Assembly (NCBI RefSeq): GCF_009796825.1
Contig: NZ_CP047030.1
Location: forward strand, 1,711,501-1,775,500
Reading direction: 5' to 3'
From: Algibacter sp. L3A6
GTDB lineage: Bacteria; Bacteroidota; Bacteroidia; Flavobacteriales; Flavobacteriaceae
Length of the DNA: 64,000 bases
The position numbers and the translations under genes were made by a program. Under the pieces are notes generated by a model. It had not been told where the DNA came from, made no database searches, and saw nothing but the letters and a program-made list of their open reading frames with translations. Positions 42,676 through 51,385 of this stretch are shown here, piece by piece. Each line of letters starts with the position of its first letter. Within the stretch, counting starts at the first letter, position 1.

Positions 42676-43128
42676 TTAAACTCCAAATTGATTTAAGTGA
42701 TGGTTTAGGTGTTTGTAAAACATGGTATTCCATTCTTTATTGGTTAAGTTGCCAAAGGAATGCGATGCTTTATTTTCGAAATGATTTGCACCTAATTGTT
42801 GAGTTCTATTGATAAAATCAACGAGTCTGCTTTTTTCCAAATCGAAGTTTTTGGTATCGGTAATTACAAATTCTGGAGCGGTACGGCTATTCTTTTTATA
42901 AGGTTTGTCTCCTACAACTATTGGTTTTACAATGGTTTTTAGCATCCAACGCTTAAAAGCGTTTGGTTTTGGGTGTTTGTTGTCGTAAACCATTTCGTAA
43001 GTTACGTTGCAATGCGCTAGCATTTGGTCTACGCTCATTTTGCCCCAAAGCGGTTGGGCTTGGTTGTCTAAGGTTTTAATTCTTTCAACAACAGCTTGTG
43101 TGTCTTTGGAATTGAACATGTTTTTCAT
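42676..43128 (-). CDS. DUF1569 (DinB-like) protein
   Basis: A 150-residue protein of the DUF1569 branch of the DinB/YfiT four-helix superfamily. It starts MFNSKDTQAVVERIKTLDNQ and has WGKMSVDQMLAHCNVTYEMV, where His is a candidate metal ligand. It ends with WNTMFYKHLNHHLNQFGV, which supplies the other His residues. Members are predicted metal-binding, possibly thiol-dependent transferases, but no activity is established. Monocistronic, converging with the small secreted protein gene. Confidence 0.85.
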   Translation of the reverse strand: MKNMFNSKDTQAVVERIKTLDNQAQPLWGKMSVDQMLAHCNVTYEMVYDNKHPKPNAFKRWMLKTIVKPIVVGDKPYKKNSRTAPEFVITDTKNFDLEKSRLVDFINRTQQLGANHFENKASHSFGNLTNKEWNTMFYKHLNHHLNQFGV

Positions 43129-43239
43129 AAGAAAGAAGTATTAATATAGTATAATGCACTAAATTTATTGCTTAAAGTTCTTATTACCAATTGTTTTTGG
43201 GTTGAAAAGTGTTTTTTTTAAGAAAAACTTAATCTATCA

Positions 43240-44019
43240 TTAAAATCTACGTTCCTTTTGTATTTGCTCGTAAGCAGCTTGTACTTGTCTAAATTTTTCT
43301 TCGGCACCTTGTTGGTGTTCTTTTCCAAGATGAATAACTTTATCTGGATGATATTTTTTAGCCATAGAACGGTAGGCTTTTTTAATTTCGTCTACGCTAG
43401 CACTTTTAGTGATTTCTAAAACTTTGTATGCATTGTCGCTACTATCGTAAAACATGGCTTTGATGCTTTCATAATCGCGAGAGCTTATGCCTAAATAACC
43501 GGCTATGGTGTAAATTTGTTTTACCTCGTCTTCAGTTACTAAACCATCGGCTTTGGCTATACCAAATAGAAAGTGCATAAGTTGTAAACGCGATGGGTGG
43601 TCCATCATTTGTTTAATTTGTAAACAGACTTGGCGTGTAGAAATATTATTTTGTTTGTTTATATTTTTAAAAAGCGCAAAAGCAGTATTGGCACGCTCTT
43701 TACCATACATATTTACAAATTGTTGACGTACGTAATCTAGCTCGCGTTGGTCTTGTTTACCATCGGCTTTTATAACTATGGAAGCTAAAATAAGTAAGCT
43801 TACCTCAAAATCTCCCGATTGTGTTTGCGGGCGTTGTTGCGAGCGTGTGCTATATGTGGTTCGTTGACCTTCTTGCGGTTGTCCTTGGTTTAAAAAAGGA
43901 CTTCCTTTTCCATTAGACATAACATCTATAACGCTACCTAATGCTAAGCCTATTATGGCTCCTATTGGTCCGCCAAACGACCAGCCTAAAGAGGCGCCTA
44001 TCCATTTTGAAAAACTCAT
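43240..44019 (-). CDS. TerB-DnaJ (DjlA-like) co-chaperone
   Basis: A 259-residue protein with an N-terminal glycine-rich hydrophobic segment (SLGWSFGGPIGAIIGLALGSVI) that may insert in or attach to the membrane. A TerB/DjlA-like helical domain follows (about residues 70-180; LASIVIKADGKQDQRELDYV, GIAKADGLVTEDEVKQIYTIAG). The C-terminal J domain has the HPD motif in KKYHPDKVIHLG, needed to stimulate DnaK ATPase. It is transcribed alone from a likely promoter at 44049-44042 and diverges from the bacilliredoxin gene across element copy 2. Confidence 0.92.
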   Translation of the reverse strand: MSFSKWIGASLGWSFGGPIGAIIGLALGSVIDVMSNGKGSPFLNQGQPQEGQRTTYSTRSQQRPQTQSGDFEVSLLILASIVIKADGKQDQRELDYVRQQFVNMYGKERANTAFALFKNINKQNNISTRQVCLQIKQMMDHPSRLQLMHFLFGIAKADGLVTEDEVKQIYTIAGYLGISSRDYESIKAMFYDSSDNAYKVLEITKSASVDEIKKAYRSMAKKYHPDKVIHLGKEHQQGAEEKFRQVQAAYEQIQKERRF

Positions 44020-44041
44020 GTAATGTTTGTTTTTTATGGTT

Positions 44042-44049
44042 CAAATATA
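44042..44049 (-). promoter_or_regulatory. Candidate promoter of the TerB-DnaJ gene
   Basis: TATATTTG read on the minus strand matches the -7 consensus and lies 23 bp upstream of the ATG at 44019. Confidence 0.5.
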
Positions 44050-44123
44050 CTATTGTTAGTTGAATTTTTATGGGTTTTGTTACAACATTGGCGAATTTGT
44101 GATGCTTTTAACTTATGATTTAT

Positions 44124-44296
44124 TTTGGCGGATATGTGCGTTAAGGATAGTAGCGGCATCCTTTTTTGTGATTTGCCTGTGGTTTAATTTTAGCTCGAAC
44201 TTTGCCTGTGCTCTATGGTTTTATATCAATGACGAAATTTGGTTTGAGCAAAAAAGATATAGCGGATAGCCTGACCCGTAGGGAAACGCCCAAAGA
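44124..44296 (+). repeat. Dispersed structured intergenic element, copy 2 of 3 (long-hairpin form)
   Basis: Same frame as the copies at 3251 and 57551: TTTGGCGG 14 nt before GCGTTAAGGATAGTAGC, a hairpin opened by CCTTTTTTG and closed by CAAAAAAGATATAGCGG, then GCCTGACCC gta GGG and AACGCCCAAAGAA. The variable hairpin is about 60 nt longer than in the other copies while the flanks are conserved. It lies upstream of the bacilliredoxin promoter, so it is probably not part of that mRNA. Confidence 0.65.
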
Positions 44297-44376
44297 ATTA
44301 TACGTAAATTTGTCAGGTTTTGGTGGTTATGAACGACTTAAACCTGACAGTTGTCTTAAATCGCATGATTTTTGAC

Positions 44377-44384
44377 TAACTTTG
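44377..44384 (+). promoter_or_regulatory. Candidate promoter of the bacilliredoxin gene
   Basis: TAACTTTG matches TAnnTTTG and lies 40 bp before the ATG at 44424. A TTG at 44351 may be the -33 element, at the long end of the allowed spacing. Confidence 0.55.
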
Positions 44385-44423
44385 TAACAGAGATTAATTA
44401 TAAAACATAAAAATTTAAAAGAT

Positions 44424-44834
44424 ATGTATCCAGCAGAATTAGTAAAACCTATGCGTGAGGATTTAACCAACGTTGGTTTTGAAGAATTACATACTGCCGA
44501 GGCGGTTGAGGCGGCTATTGCAAAACCGGGAACTACACTTGTAGTTGTAAATTCGGTTTGTGGTTGTGCAGCAGCTAATGCGCGTCCAGGTGCGAGAATG
44601 AGTTTACAAAACGCAAAACGCCCAGACCATATTACTACGGTTTTTGCAGGTGTTGATAAGGAGGCTGTTGATGCGGCTCGTGGATTTATGGTTCCGTTTC
44701 CTCCAAGTTCACCTTGTATGGCTTTATTTAAAGATGGCGAATTAGTACACATGTTAGAGCGTCACCACATTGAAGGTCGTCCAGCAGAATTAATTGCTGA
44801 AAACCTTGTTGATGCTTACAATGCAAATTGCTAG
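44424..44834 (+). CDS. BrxA/BrxB family bacilliredoxin
   Basis: A 136-residue thioredoxin-fold protein of the YphP/YqiW (DUF1094) family. The signature C-G-C is at residues 46-48 (VVNSVCGCAAANARPGA), the site that in Bacillus removes bacillithiol from mixed disulfides. It starts MYPAELVKPMREDLTNVGFEEL, the usual N-terminus, and ends with HMLERHHIEGRPAELIAENL. Flavobacteriia are reported to contain bacillithiol-like thiols in some cases, so the role is plausible. No bacillithiol synthesis gene is in this window. Confidence 0.94.
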   Translation: MYPAELVKPMREDLTNVGFEELHTAEAVEAAIAKPGTTLVVVNSVCGCAAANARPGARMSLQNAKRPDHITTVFAGVDKEAVDAARGFMVPFPPSSPCMALFKDGELVHMLERHHIEGRPAELIAENLVDAYNANC

Positions 44835-44866
44835 TCTAGTTTATAAAAACTTGATTTAATTTATAT

Positions 44867-44894
44867 AAAAACCACGATTTATCGTGGTTTTTTT
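44867..44894 (+). terminator. Terminator after the bacilliredoxin gene
   Basis: Stem AAAACCACGAT / ATCGTGGTTTT with a very short loop followed by a T run, 33 bp after the stop codon. Confidence 0.88.
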
Positions 44895-44949
44895 GCGTTT
44901 TTACGCAACCATTTCTTGCATTTTGCATCTATAAAATAAAAACTGTTTT

Positions 44950-45345
44950 ATGCGGAAATCGATTTTATTGCCAAGCTTGTTTTTGTTTAGTATGCTGTTT
45001 ATGGCTTTTCAGTGTGAGGAAGATGATTATGGCGATATAGAGAGTGATCGTTTAGAACTGGCTCAGTTAAAGATTGAAATTGATGAAATTGTTTATGCAT
45101 CTGTTTGCGATGGTACTCACAGTTGCGAGTTTATGGCTTATGGCAGTAAAGCTTGCGGCGGACTTCAAGGGTATTTGGTGTATTCTACTTCTATTAACGT
45201 AGAAAACTTAAAGACTTTGGTAGAAAACTATAATCGGGTTGAAGCTGAATTTAATACAAAATGGAATATTTTATCAGATTGTTCTGTGCCAAATCCACCA
45301 AGCGACATAATTTGCGAAAATAACAAGTGCGTGCCTGTTTTTTAA
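44950..45345 (+). CDS. Cys-rich secreted or lipoprotein, hypothetical
   Basis: A 131-residue exported protein. The signal segment MRKSILLPSLFLFSMLFMAFQC may end in a lipobox Cys (FMAFQC), though the context is not ideal. The acidic mature start is EEDDYGDIESDRLE. Seven further Cys residues (SVCDGTHSCEF, KACGGLQG, SDCSVP, IICENNKCVP) suggest disulfides. I recall similar small Cys-rich Flavobacteriaceae lipoproteins without known function. It is 27 bp upstream of plsC on the same strand, so it may be co-transcribed. Confidence 0.75.
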   Translation: MRKSILLPSLFLFSMLFMAFQCEEDDYGDIESDRLELAQLKIEIDEIVYASVCDGTHSCEFMAYGSKACGGLQGYLVYSTSINVENLKTLVENYNRVEAEFNTKWNILSDCSVPNPPSDIICENNKCVPVF

Positions 45346-45372
45346 GACTAAGTTTTTACTTATTTTTGAGGC

Positions 45373-46110
45373 ATGGTAAAACTGATATCTTATCCGCTAA
45401 CTATTATATATGCCTTTGCGTTTTTATTAACCATTGTTGTATTTCACCCTATTCAGGCCTTTTGCTATAGGGTTTTTGGGTATCAAGCACTTAAAAAAAG
45501 TGTAGATGCCTTGCAGTTTTTTTTAATGCGCTGCTTAAATATTTTGGGTACACGTTTTACTTTTGATAACCCACATGATATTCCTACCGACCAGCCTATA
45601 ATTATTGTTTCTAATCACCAAAGTATGTACGATATATCACCACTTATGTGGTATATGCGTAAGCATCATCCTAAATTTATTAGTAAAATTGAATTAGGAA
45701 AAGGCATACCAAGTGTATCTTACAATTTGCGCCACGGTGGGTCTTGTTTAATAGATCGTAAAAATCCAAGACAATCTTTACCTGCTATTATGAAGTTTGG
45801 TGAGTATATAGAAGAAACCAAACGTGCCGCGGTAATTTTTCCGGAAGGTACGCGCAGTGTAGACGGTTACCCAAAGCCTTTTCAAACAAAAGGATTGGAA
45901 ATTTTACTTAAAAAAATACCATCTGCATTAGTTGTCCCTATTACTATAAATAACTCTTGGAAAACATTGCGTTATGGCAAATTCCCAATGGGTTTGGGCA
46001 CTCACATAAAATTTACCGTGCATAAGCCTATAAAAGTTAGTACCTTTGCTAATAGACAAGATTTGATAAATAGTGTGGAAACCACTATTGTAGAACATAT
46101 AAAACATTAA
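45373..46110 (+). CDS. plsC: 1-acyl-sn-glycerol-3-phosphate acyltransferase
   Basis: Adds the second acyl chain in phospholipid synthesis, producing phosphatidic acid. It has 245 residues with an N-terminal membrane segment (PLTIIYAFAFLLTIVVF). The catalytic H-x4-D is at residues 82-87 (VSNHQSMYDISP), and the glycerol-phosphate motif is in IFPEGTRSVDG. It is directly followed (13 bp) by an acyl-ACP desaturase, so chain insertion and unsaturation are probably co-regulated. Confidence 0.93.
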   Translation: MVKLISYPLTIIYAFAFLLTIVVFHPIQAFCYRVFGYQALKKSVDALQFFLMRCLNILGTRFTFDNPHDIPTDQPIIIVSNHQSMYDISPLMWYMRKHHPKFISKIELGKGIPSVSYNLRHGGSCLIDRKNPRQSLPAIMKFGEYIEETKRAAVIFPEGTRSVDGYPKPFQTKGLEILLKKIPSALVVPITINNSWKTLRYGKFPMGLGTHIKFTVHKPIKVSTFANRQDLINSVETTIVEHIKH

Positions 46111-46123
46111 AAAACACATTCCG

Positions 46124-47122
46124 ATGGCGTTAAAAAACAAACGAATTGAAGTAATGAACTTTTTGGAAAAGGATATTGATGCCTTAGTGGAAAAGTATTT
46201 AATTCCGATTGAAAAAATATGGCAACCTACCGATTTTTTACCTAATACAGAAGGTAATGATGAGGAGTTTTTTGAAGAAGTAAAAGAAATTAGAGAGTTA
46301 GCTAAAGAGCTACCTTATGATTTTTGGGTGGTTTTAGTTGGTGATATGATTACTGAAGAAGCACTACCAACTTACGAGTCTTGGTTAATGGATGTTGAAG
46401 GCGTAGATCAAGTTAATGGTAAAAATGGTTGGTCTAAATGGGTAAGCCAATGGACAGGTGAAGAAAACCGCCATGGTGATGTACTTAATAAATATCTTTA
46501 TCTTTCTGGGCGTGTGAATATGCGCGAAATAGAAGTAACTACACAGCATTTAATTGCTGATGGTTTTGATATTGGAACTGATAGAGATCCTTATAAAAAC
46601 TTTGTTTACACAAGTTTCCAAGAGTTAGCAACTTACGTATCGCACAACCGTGTGGCTAAAATTGCAAAAGATTTTGGTAACAAACGTTTGGCTAAAATGT
46701 GTAAAATTATTGCTGGTGATGAAATGAGACACCACCATGCATACTCGGAGTTCGTAGAGCGTATTTTTGAAGTGGATCCAAACCAAATGATGATGGCTTT
46801 CCATTACATGATGAAACAAAAAATTACCATGCCTGCTCACTTTTTACGTGAAACTGGTGGTAAAATTGGTTCGGCTTTCGAAGAGTTTTCAAATACAGCA
46901 CAACGTCTTGGAGTTTATACTTCACTAGATTATATTGATATTTTAGAGAAACTAACTAAGCGTTGGGAAATTGATAAAATGACAAACCTTAATGATGAAG
47001 CAGAAAAAGCTAGAGATTACCTCATGAAATTACCGTCTAGAATGACACGTGTTGCCGAGCGTATGAAAGTTCCAGAAAACTCTTTTGAGTTTAAATGGGT
47101 ACAGCCTGCTATTATAAAATAA
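46124..47122 (+). CDS. Soluble acyl-ACP desaturase (di-iron, fatty acid desaturase type 2)
   Basis: A 332-residue di-iron enzyme of the stearoyl-ACP desaturase family, which makes unsaturated fatty acids aerobically. Both E-x-x-H di-iron motifs are visible: WTGEENRHGDVLNKYL and AGDEMRHHHAYSEF. The flanking segment FVYTSFQELATYVSHNRVAK fits the family. It begins 13 bp after plsC, which supports a membrane-fluidity operon, together with a small protein 12 bp downstream. Confidence 0.93.
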   Translation: MALKNKRIEVMNFLEKDIDALVEKYLIPIEKIWQPTDFLPNTEGNDEEFFEEVKEIRELAKELPYDFWVVLVGDMITEEALPTYESWLMDVEGVDQVNGKNGWSKWVSQWTGEENRHGDVLNKYLYLSGRVNMREIEVTTQHLIADGFDIGTDRDPYKNFVYTSFQELATYVSHNRVAKIAKDFGNKRLAKMCKIIAGDEMRHHHAYSEFVERIFEVDPNQMMMAFHYMMKQKITMPAHFLRETGGKIGSAFEEFSNTAQRLGVYTSLDYIDILEKLTKRWEIDKMTNLNDEAEKARDYLMKLPSRMTRVAERMKVPENSFEFKWVQPAIIK

Positions 47123-47134
47123 CCCTATTTTTAG

Positions 47135-47473
47135 TTGATTAACTATAATAATAAAAAATTTAAACCTGTTTCAATGTCCGAAAATAGTGAAGTTTCATCT
47201 TCAACTATTTTTGGATATAAACAAGAAGGTTCTATTTTAACTTGTAGTTATAGCGGTAGCTCTATTGTTTCTGGCCACCTAATTGGTTTGGTTGAAAATA
47301 ATGGAAATATCAATATGCGTTACCATCAAATTAGCACAAATGGAGAGTTAATGACTGGCACTTGCCAATCTACTCCCGAAATAATGCCAAACGGAAAAAT
47401 TAGATTGCATGAAACTTGGCAATGGACTTCTGGCAATTTATCTAAAGGCACTTCTGTTTTAGAAGAAATTTAA
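47135..47473 (+). CDS. Conserved small cytoplasmic protein, hypothetical
   Basis: A 112-residue protein with a TTG start (MINYNNKKFKPVS), no signal peptide and a beta-rich repetitive sequence (FGYKQEGSILTCSYSGSSIVSG, HLIGLVENNGNINMRYHQI, LHETWQWTSGNLSKG). Relatives in Flavobacteriia and Bacilli are often labelled N-acetylglutamate synthase, but no acetyltransferase (GNAT) motif is visible, so that label is unsafe. It is sandwiched between the desaturase (12 bp) and an AraC regulator (3 bp). Function unknown. Confidence 0.75.
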   Translation: MINYNNKKFKPVSMSENSEVSSSTIFGYKQEGSILTCSYSGSSIVSGHLIGLVENNGNINMRYHQISTNGELMTGTCQSTPEIMPNGKIRLHETWQWTSGNLSKGTSVLEEI

Positions 47474-47476
47474 GCC

Positions 47477-48394
47477 ATGCTACAAAATCATGATAAAGAT
47501 TATATAAACCGCGTAAATACCGCATTACAGTATGTTGATCTGCATCTTGATTCCCATATGTTATCCCTAGAAAAGATTTCCAAGGTTGCGTTGTTTTCTC
47601 CCTTTCATTTTCATCGTATTTTTAAAAGTATTGTTGGCGAAACTTTAAATAGTTATATTGGTAGAAGGCGTCTAGAGCGTGCTGCTGCCATGTTAATTCA
47701 TAAAAAAGAATTTACTATTACCGAAATTGCTTTGCATATTGGTTTTAATACAAACTCTGCTTTTACCCGAGCTTTTAAAAAGTTTTACAATGTGAGTCCT
47801 TCTGAATTTAGAAATCAGCATCCGCATAAATTTAGCAAGATTAGTATAGTTGAAAGCAAGATTGGACAAGAGAATTTAATGCTCGAAAGCTATTTTTGCA
47901 ATATTGATAATCATTTAAATTGGATTGAAATGAATGCAAACATTAAAGTAAAACAAATACCCGAATTACATTTTGCAAGCCTAACGCATATTGGTGTCGA
48001 AAATATTGATAAAGCTTTTGAAAGGATTATAAAATGGGCTATTTCTAAGGAGTTAATGCAAAAGCCTGAAACGAGATTAGCTAGAGTTTTTCATGATAGT
48101 TTTAAATTTACAGATGCTGATAAAGTACGTATGAGTATTTCGGTGTTAACAAAAGAACCTGTTTTAGTTGAAGGCGATATTCATAATTTATCTACCAAAG
48201 CAGGAAAGTGTATTGTTGGCCGATTTGAAATCACTCCTCAGGATTTTGAAAAATCGTGGAGCGGTCTTTTTATTTGGATGCACGATAATGGTTATGCAAA
48301 AGCAGATAGTACGCCTTTTGAAATATATCAAAACGATATGCGAGAACATCCAGAAGGTAAAGCTATTGTAGATTTTTATATTCCAATAATGTAG
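47477..48394 (+). CDS. AraC family regulator with GyrI-like effector domain
   Basis: A 305-residue regulator. The N-terminal AraC/XylS DNA-binding domain (residues about 8-110) has two helix-turn-helix motifs (LEKISKVALFSPFHFHRIFKSIVG and ITEIALHIGFNTNSAFTRAFKKFYNVSP). The C-terminal GyrI/SOUL-like effector-binding domain is at about residues 155-305 (IKVKQIPELHFASLTHIG to FEIYQNDMREHPEGKAIVDFYIPI). This Rob/BmrR-like layout is typical of regulators sensing lipophilic or cationic drugs. It is 3 bp downstream of the small hypothetical gene. Confidence 0.93.
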   Translation: MLQNHDKDYINRVNTALQYVDLHLDSHMLSLEKISKVALFSPFHFHRIFKSIVGETLNSYIGRRRLERAAAMLIHKKEFTITEIALHIGFNTNSAFTRAFKKFYNVSPSEFRNQHPHKFSKISIVESKIGQENLMLESYFCNIDNHLNWIEMNANIKVKQIPELHFASLTHIGVENIDKAFERIIKWAISKELMQKPETRLARVFHDSFKFTDADKVRMSISVLTKEPVLVEGDIHNLSTKAGKCIVGRFEITPQDFEKSWSGLFIWMHDNGYAKADSTPFEIYQNDMREHPEGKAIVDFYIPIM

Positions 48395-48454
48395 GTTGTT
48401 AAATTCTTTTAAAAAGTAATATTATTTACTTGATAATCTTTCTATTTTTATACC

Positions 48455-49111
48455 ATGACAAATCAAGAAAACATCATAAATAAAACAATTGTTTTTGTAA
48501 AAGAAAAACTAGAAGGAGCCGAGGGTGGTCACGATTGGTTTCATATAGAACGAGTTTATAAAAATGCGCTTTTAATTTCGAAAACGGAAAAAGTAAATGG
48601 GTTTGTTGTTGCTCTTGGTGCTTTGCTTCATGACATTGCAGATAGTAAATTTCATAATGGAGATGAAACTGTGGGGCCAAAAGTAGCTCGTGATTTTTTA
48701 TCGGGGTTAAATGTTGATAACGAAACAATTCAGCATGTGGTTAATATTATCGAAAACATATCGTTTAAAGGCGGAAATATAGAGCAGAAGTTTACTTCTC
48801 CAGAATTAAATGTTGTGCAAGATGCCGATCGTTTAGATGCTATTGGAGCTATTGGTATTGCACGTTGCTTTAATTATGGTGGTTTTAAAAATAGAGCACT
48901 TTACGATCCGGAAATAAAACCAGATCTAAATATGAGTAAGGAAGCATATAAAAAATCGACTGCTCCAACAATAAATCATTTCTACGAAAAGTTATTGCTT
49001 TTAAAAGATAGAATGAATACAGAAACAGGAAAATTGGTTGCTGGAGAAAGACATGAGTTTATGCTTCAGTTTTTAAATCAGTTTGATAAAGAATGGGAAG
49101 GTGTTTTGTAA
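48455..49111 (+). CDS. HD-domain phosphohydrolase
   Basis: A 218-residue cytoplasmic protein of the YedJ/PF01966 HD superfamily. Metal ligands are visible: H in GGHDWFHIERVYKNAL, the H-D doublet in LGALLHDIADSKFH, and a late D in VVQDADRLDAIGAIG. Members hydrolyse phosphate esters, often nucleotides, but the substrate is not predictable. It is transcribed alone, about 60 bp after the AraC-GyrI gene. Confidence 0.9.
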   Translation: MTNQENIINKTIVFVKEKLEGAEGGHDWFHIERVYKNALLISKTEKVNGFVVALGALLHDIADSKFHNGDETVGPKVARDFLSGLNVDNETIQHVVNIIENISFKGGNIEQKFTSPELNVVQDADRLDAIGAIGIARCFNYGGFKNRALYDPEIKPDLNMSKEAYKKSTAPTINHFYEKLLLLKDRMNTETGKLVAGERHEFMLQFLNQFDKEWEGVL

Positions 49112-49187
49112 GTTAACTTGCTAATATTGCTTTTTATACTTTAATCTGTATGACTTTTAATGTTTGTAGGGTGTAATGTGTTCTCTT

Positions 49188-50261
49188 ATGAAAAGTTATT
49201 TATATTTTATAATACTTGTCTTGTGTTTTAATCCAAAGGCATACTCTCAAACTGAATCTGTATTAAAGGATGTCGTAAATCCTTCTACGTTTTCGGATTT
49301 AACTCTAACTTCTCCTAACGGTGGTGAGTTTTGGCAAGTAGGAAAAATACCGAGTATTTCTTGGGAAAGCAATAATTTGAGTAACGATGTTACTTTAGAA
49401 TATTCAATTGATGATGGAAGTACATGGACTAATATAGCAACTGTGTCAAATGTAACTAGTAGTTACGCCTGGGGCGTACCTAACGATGTGTCTAAAGTTG
49501 GTTTAGTGCGTGTTACATCGGGAACTTTAACAGATGCTAGTGATAGTGTCTTCGAAATTTCAGATGATGATTCAACCTGTAATATTGTTGTTATCGGATC
49601 TTCTACTGCGGAAGGGTTAGGAGCGTCTACAATAGAAAACTCGTGGGTGTATAAATATAATGAGGCTTTGTTTCAAAAGAATACTATGCTAAATGTTGTT
49701 AATTTGGGTTTAGGAGGGCTTACAACTTACGATTTGTTACCAACTGAATCTTCTACAGTATTACCTCCTGGAGTAACTATTAAAACAGATAGAAATATTA
49801 CAAAGGCATTATCATATAATCCTATTGCAATTATTCTGAATTTACCATCTAATGATACTTATAATGGGTATTCAACTTCGACACAGCTAACTAATTTTGC
49901 AGAGATTAATTCCGAAGCAACAAATAGTTCTGTTCCTATTTGGATAACTACAACGCAACCTAGATACTTTTCTGAACTGGCGGATGTTCAAACTCAAATA
50001 GATGTTCGAGATGCTATTTTAAACACTTACACGGATAAGGCTCTTGATTTCTGGACGGATATAGCAGAAAACGATGGGACTATTTTATCTAATTTAAATA
50101 GTGGGGATGGCACGCATGTTAACGATGTTGGACATGGTATTTTATTAGATAAAGTAATGGGTGAAAATATTGAAGATTTAACGTCTGTAGGTAACCCATT
50201 AAACGATGATAGGGCCATTGGGGAAAACGTGTCTACTAAATTGCTTTATAATCTACGTTAA
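49188..50261 (+). CDS. Secreted SGNH-type hydrolase with N-terminal Ig-like domain
   Basis: An exported protein of 357 residues from ATG 49188 (MKSYLYFIILVLCFNPKAYSQ); an earlier ATG at 49176 would spoil the signal peptide. Residues about 35-130 form an Ig-like or Kre9/KNH-like domain (LTSPNGGEFWQVGKIPSISWES, SVFEISDDD). The rest is SGNH-like: block I NIVVIGSSTAEGLGAS with Ser in G-S-S, block III LNLPSNDTYNG, block V DGTHVNDVGHGIL. It has no T9SS tail and no lipobox, so it is probably periplasmic. Substrate may be acetylated glycans (inference). Confidence 0.85.
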   Translation: MKSYLYFIILVLCFNPKAYSQTESVLKDVVNPSTFSDLTLTSPNGGEFWQVGKIPSISWESNNLSNDVTLEYSIDDGSTWTNIATVSNVTSSYAWGVPNDVSKVGLVRVTSGTLTDASDSVFEISDDDSTCNIVVIGSSTAEGLGASTIENSWVYKYNEALFQKNTMLNVVNLGLGGLTTYDLLPTESSTVLPPGVTIKTDRNITKALSYNPIAIILNLPSNDTYNGYSTSTQLTNFAEINSEATNSSVPIWITTTQPRYFSELADVQTQIDVRDAILNTYTDKALDFWTDIAENDGTILSNLNSGDGTHVNDVGHGILLDKVMGENIEDLTSVGNPLNDDRAIGENVSTKLLYNLR

Positions 50262-50310
50262 TAGAAGTGGTAATTATTCATTCTGATAAAAATAGATTTG
50301 CCTATTTTTT

Positions 50311-51183
50311 CTACTGAATAATATGCTTAATTTCCTTTCGGTATTGTGAAGCACTTTTTCCGGTAATTTCATTAAACTGCTTATTAAAATGTGAGAAGTT
50401 ATTAAATCCGCACTCAAAACAAACATCAGCAATACTCATTTGGCTTTCGTTTAAAAGCTTCGTGGCGTGCACAACTCTATATTCGTTTACTAGCTGGGTA
50501 AATGTTTTTCCTGTAGTTTTTTTAAAGTAACGGCAAAAAGCAGGAACCGTCATGCTTACTTCATTTGCAATATCATCTAAAGCAATATGTTCGTTAAAAT
50601 TAGCATTGATGTACTTATATATAGTATTAATCTTATTACTGTCCTGCGGATTGGTTTCTAAGGCAATTCCGTCGGCATTTAATAAGGTATAATCATCTGT
50701 CTTGGATAAGTGGTTTAAAATTTCTAAAAACTTAATCATGCGCTTTAAACCGTCATGCTCTAAAAGTTTTTCAATTTTAAGCCCAATTTTCTTTTTAGTA
50801 TCTATTTGAAAACGGATACCTTTTTTAGCACGTTCAAATAAAGCAACAATATTTGCCATTTCAGGCACTGTTAAAAAATCGTCACCTAAAAAATTAGAAG
50901 CAAACTGCACTGTAGTTTCAGTTCCGTTGGCTGTAAGCCTGTCGGTAAACCCATTGTGTGGTAAATTAGCACCAATTAATATAAGTTGACTATTATTAAA
51001 GTAAGATAGGTGATTACCAATATGTGTTTTTCCTTGTCCCTTGTTTACATACACAAGTTCTAATTCAGGGTGAAAGTGCCAAAAAGCATTGTTTTTATCA
51101 GCTTTTTCACCGTGTTGCCTAACTAATATAGAGCTCCCGAAACTTGGGCTAATTTTTTCTAAGGTAGGTTTTTTAATAATCAT
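50311..51183 (-). CDS. AraC family regulator with cupin-type sensor domain
   Basis: A 290-residue regulator. The N-terminal AraC-cupin domain is at about residues 25-100 (NAFWHFHPELELVYVNKGQGKTHIG). The C-terminal two-HTH AraC domain has IALDDIANEVSMTVPAFCRYFKKTTGKTF and IADVCFECGFNNFSHFNKQFNEITGKSASQYR. It is divergent from the first of four tandem secreted paralogs, which share upstream motifs, so it is their candidate regulator. Its own -7 box TAATTTTG lies 16 bp upstream of its ATG. Confidence 0.93.
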   Translation of the reverse strand: MIIKKPTLEKISPSFGSSILVRQHGEKADKNNAFWHFHPELELVYVNKGQGKTHIGNHLSYFNNSQLILIGANLPHNGFTDRLTANGTETTVQFASNFLGDDFLTVPEMANIVALFERAKKGIRFQIDTKKKIGLKIEKLLEHDGLKRMIKFLEILNHLSKTDDYTLLNADGIALETNPQDSNKINTIYKYINANFNEHIALDDIANEVSMTVPAFCRYFKKTTGKTFTQLVNEYRVVHATKLLNESQMSIADVCFECGFNNFSHFNKQFNEITGKSASQYRKEIKHIIQ

Positions 51184-51198
51184 AGGGGAATATTTGCT

Positions 51199-51207
51199 GC
51201 AAAATTA
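51199..51207 (-). promoter_or_regulatory. Candidate promoter of the AraC-cupin regulator
   Basis: TAATTTTGC read on the minus strand is a perfect TAnnTTTG box, 16 bp upstream of the ATG at 51183. Confidence 0.55.
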
Positions 51208-51313
51208 CGACATATTATGCATACATTGTATATTTAATTACCTTTAATCTGTGTTAAATTAACTTAACCCACTGTTAACACAGTATTAACAGATAATTTA
51301 GCACACAAATAGG

Positions 51314-51356
51314 TCAAAATTGATGTTTTCTTAAACGTATTACCCATGTATCTTTG
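51314..51356 (+). promoter_or_regulatory. Promoter and upstream motif of paralog 1
   Basis: -7 box TATCTTTG (51349-51356) ends 29 bp before the ATG. The shared upstream word TCAAAATTGATGTTTTC starts at 51314, exactly 72 bp before the ATG as in paralogs 2 and 3. The farther modules of paralogs 2-4 are not evident; instead TTAACACAGTATTAACAG lies upstream. Confidence 0.65.
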
Positions 51357-51385
51357 TACCGTTAGTTAGAATGAACGCCCAAATC

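Noticed and set aside
44060..44269. 69-residue plus-strand frame through element copy 2
   Set aside because: Lies within the variable hairpin of the element; the other copies have no corresponding frame.
47135..47473. N-acetylglutamate synthase label for the 112-residue protein
   Set aside because: No GNAT acetyl-CoA-binding motif or amino-acid kinase domain is visible; kept as hypothetical.
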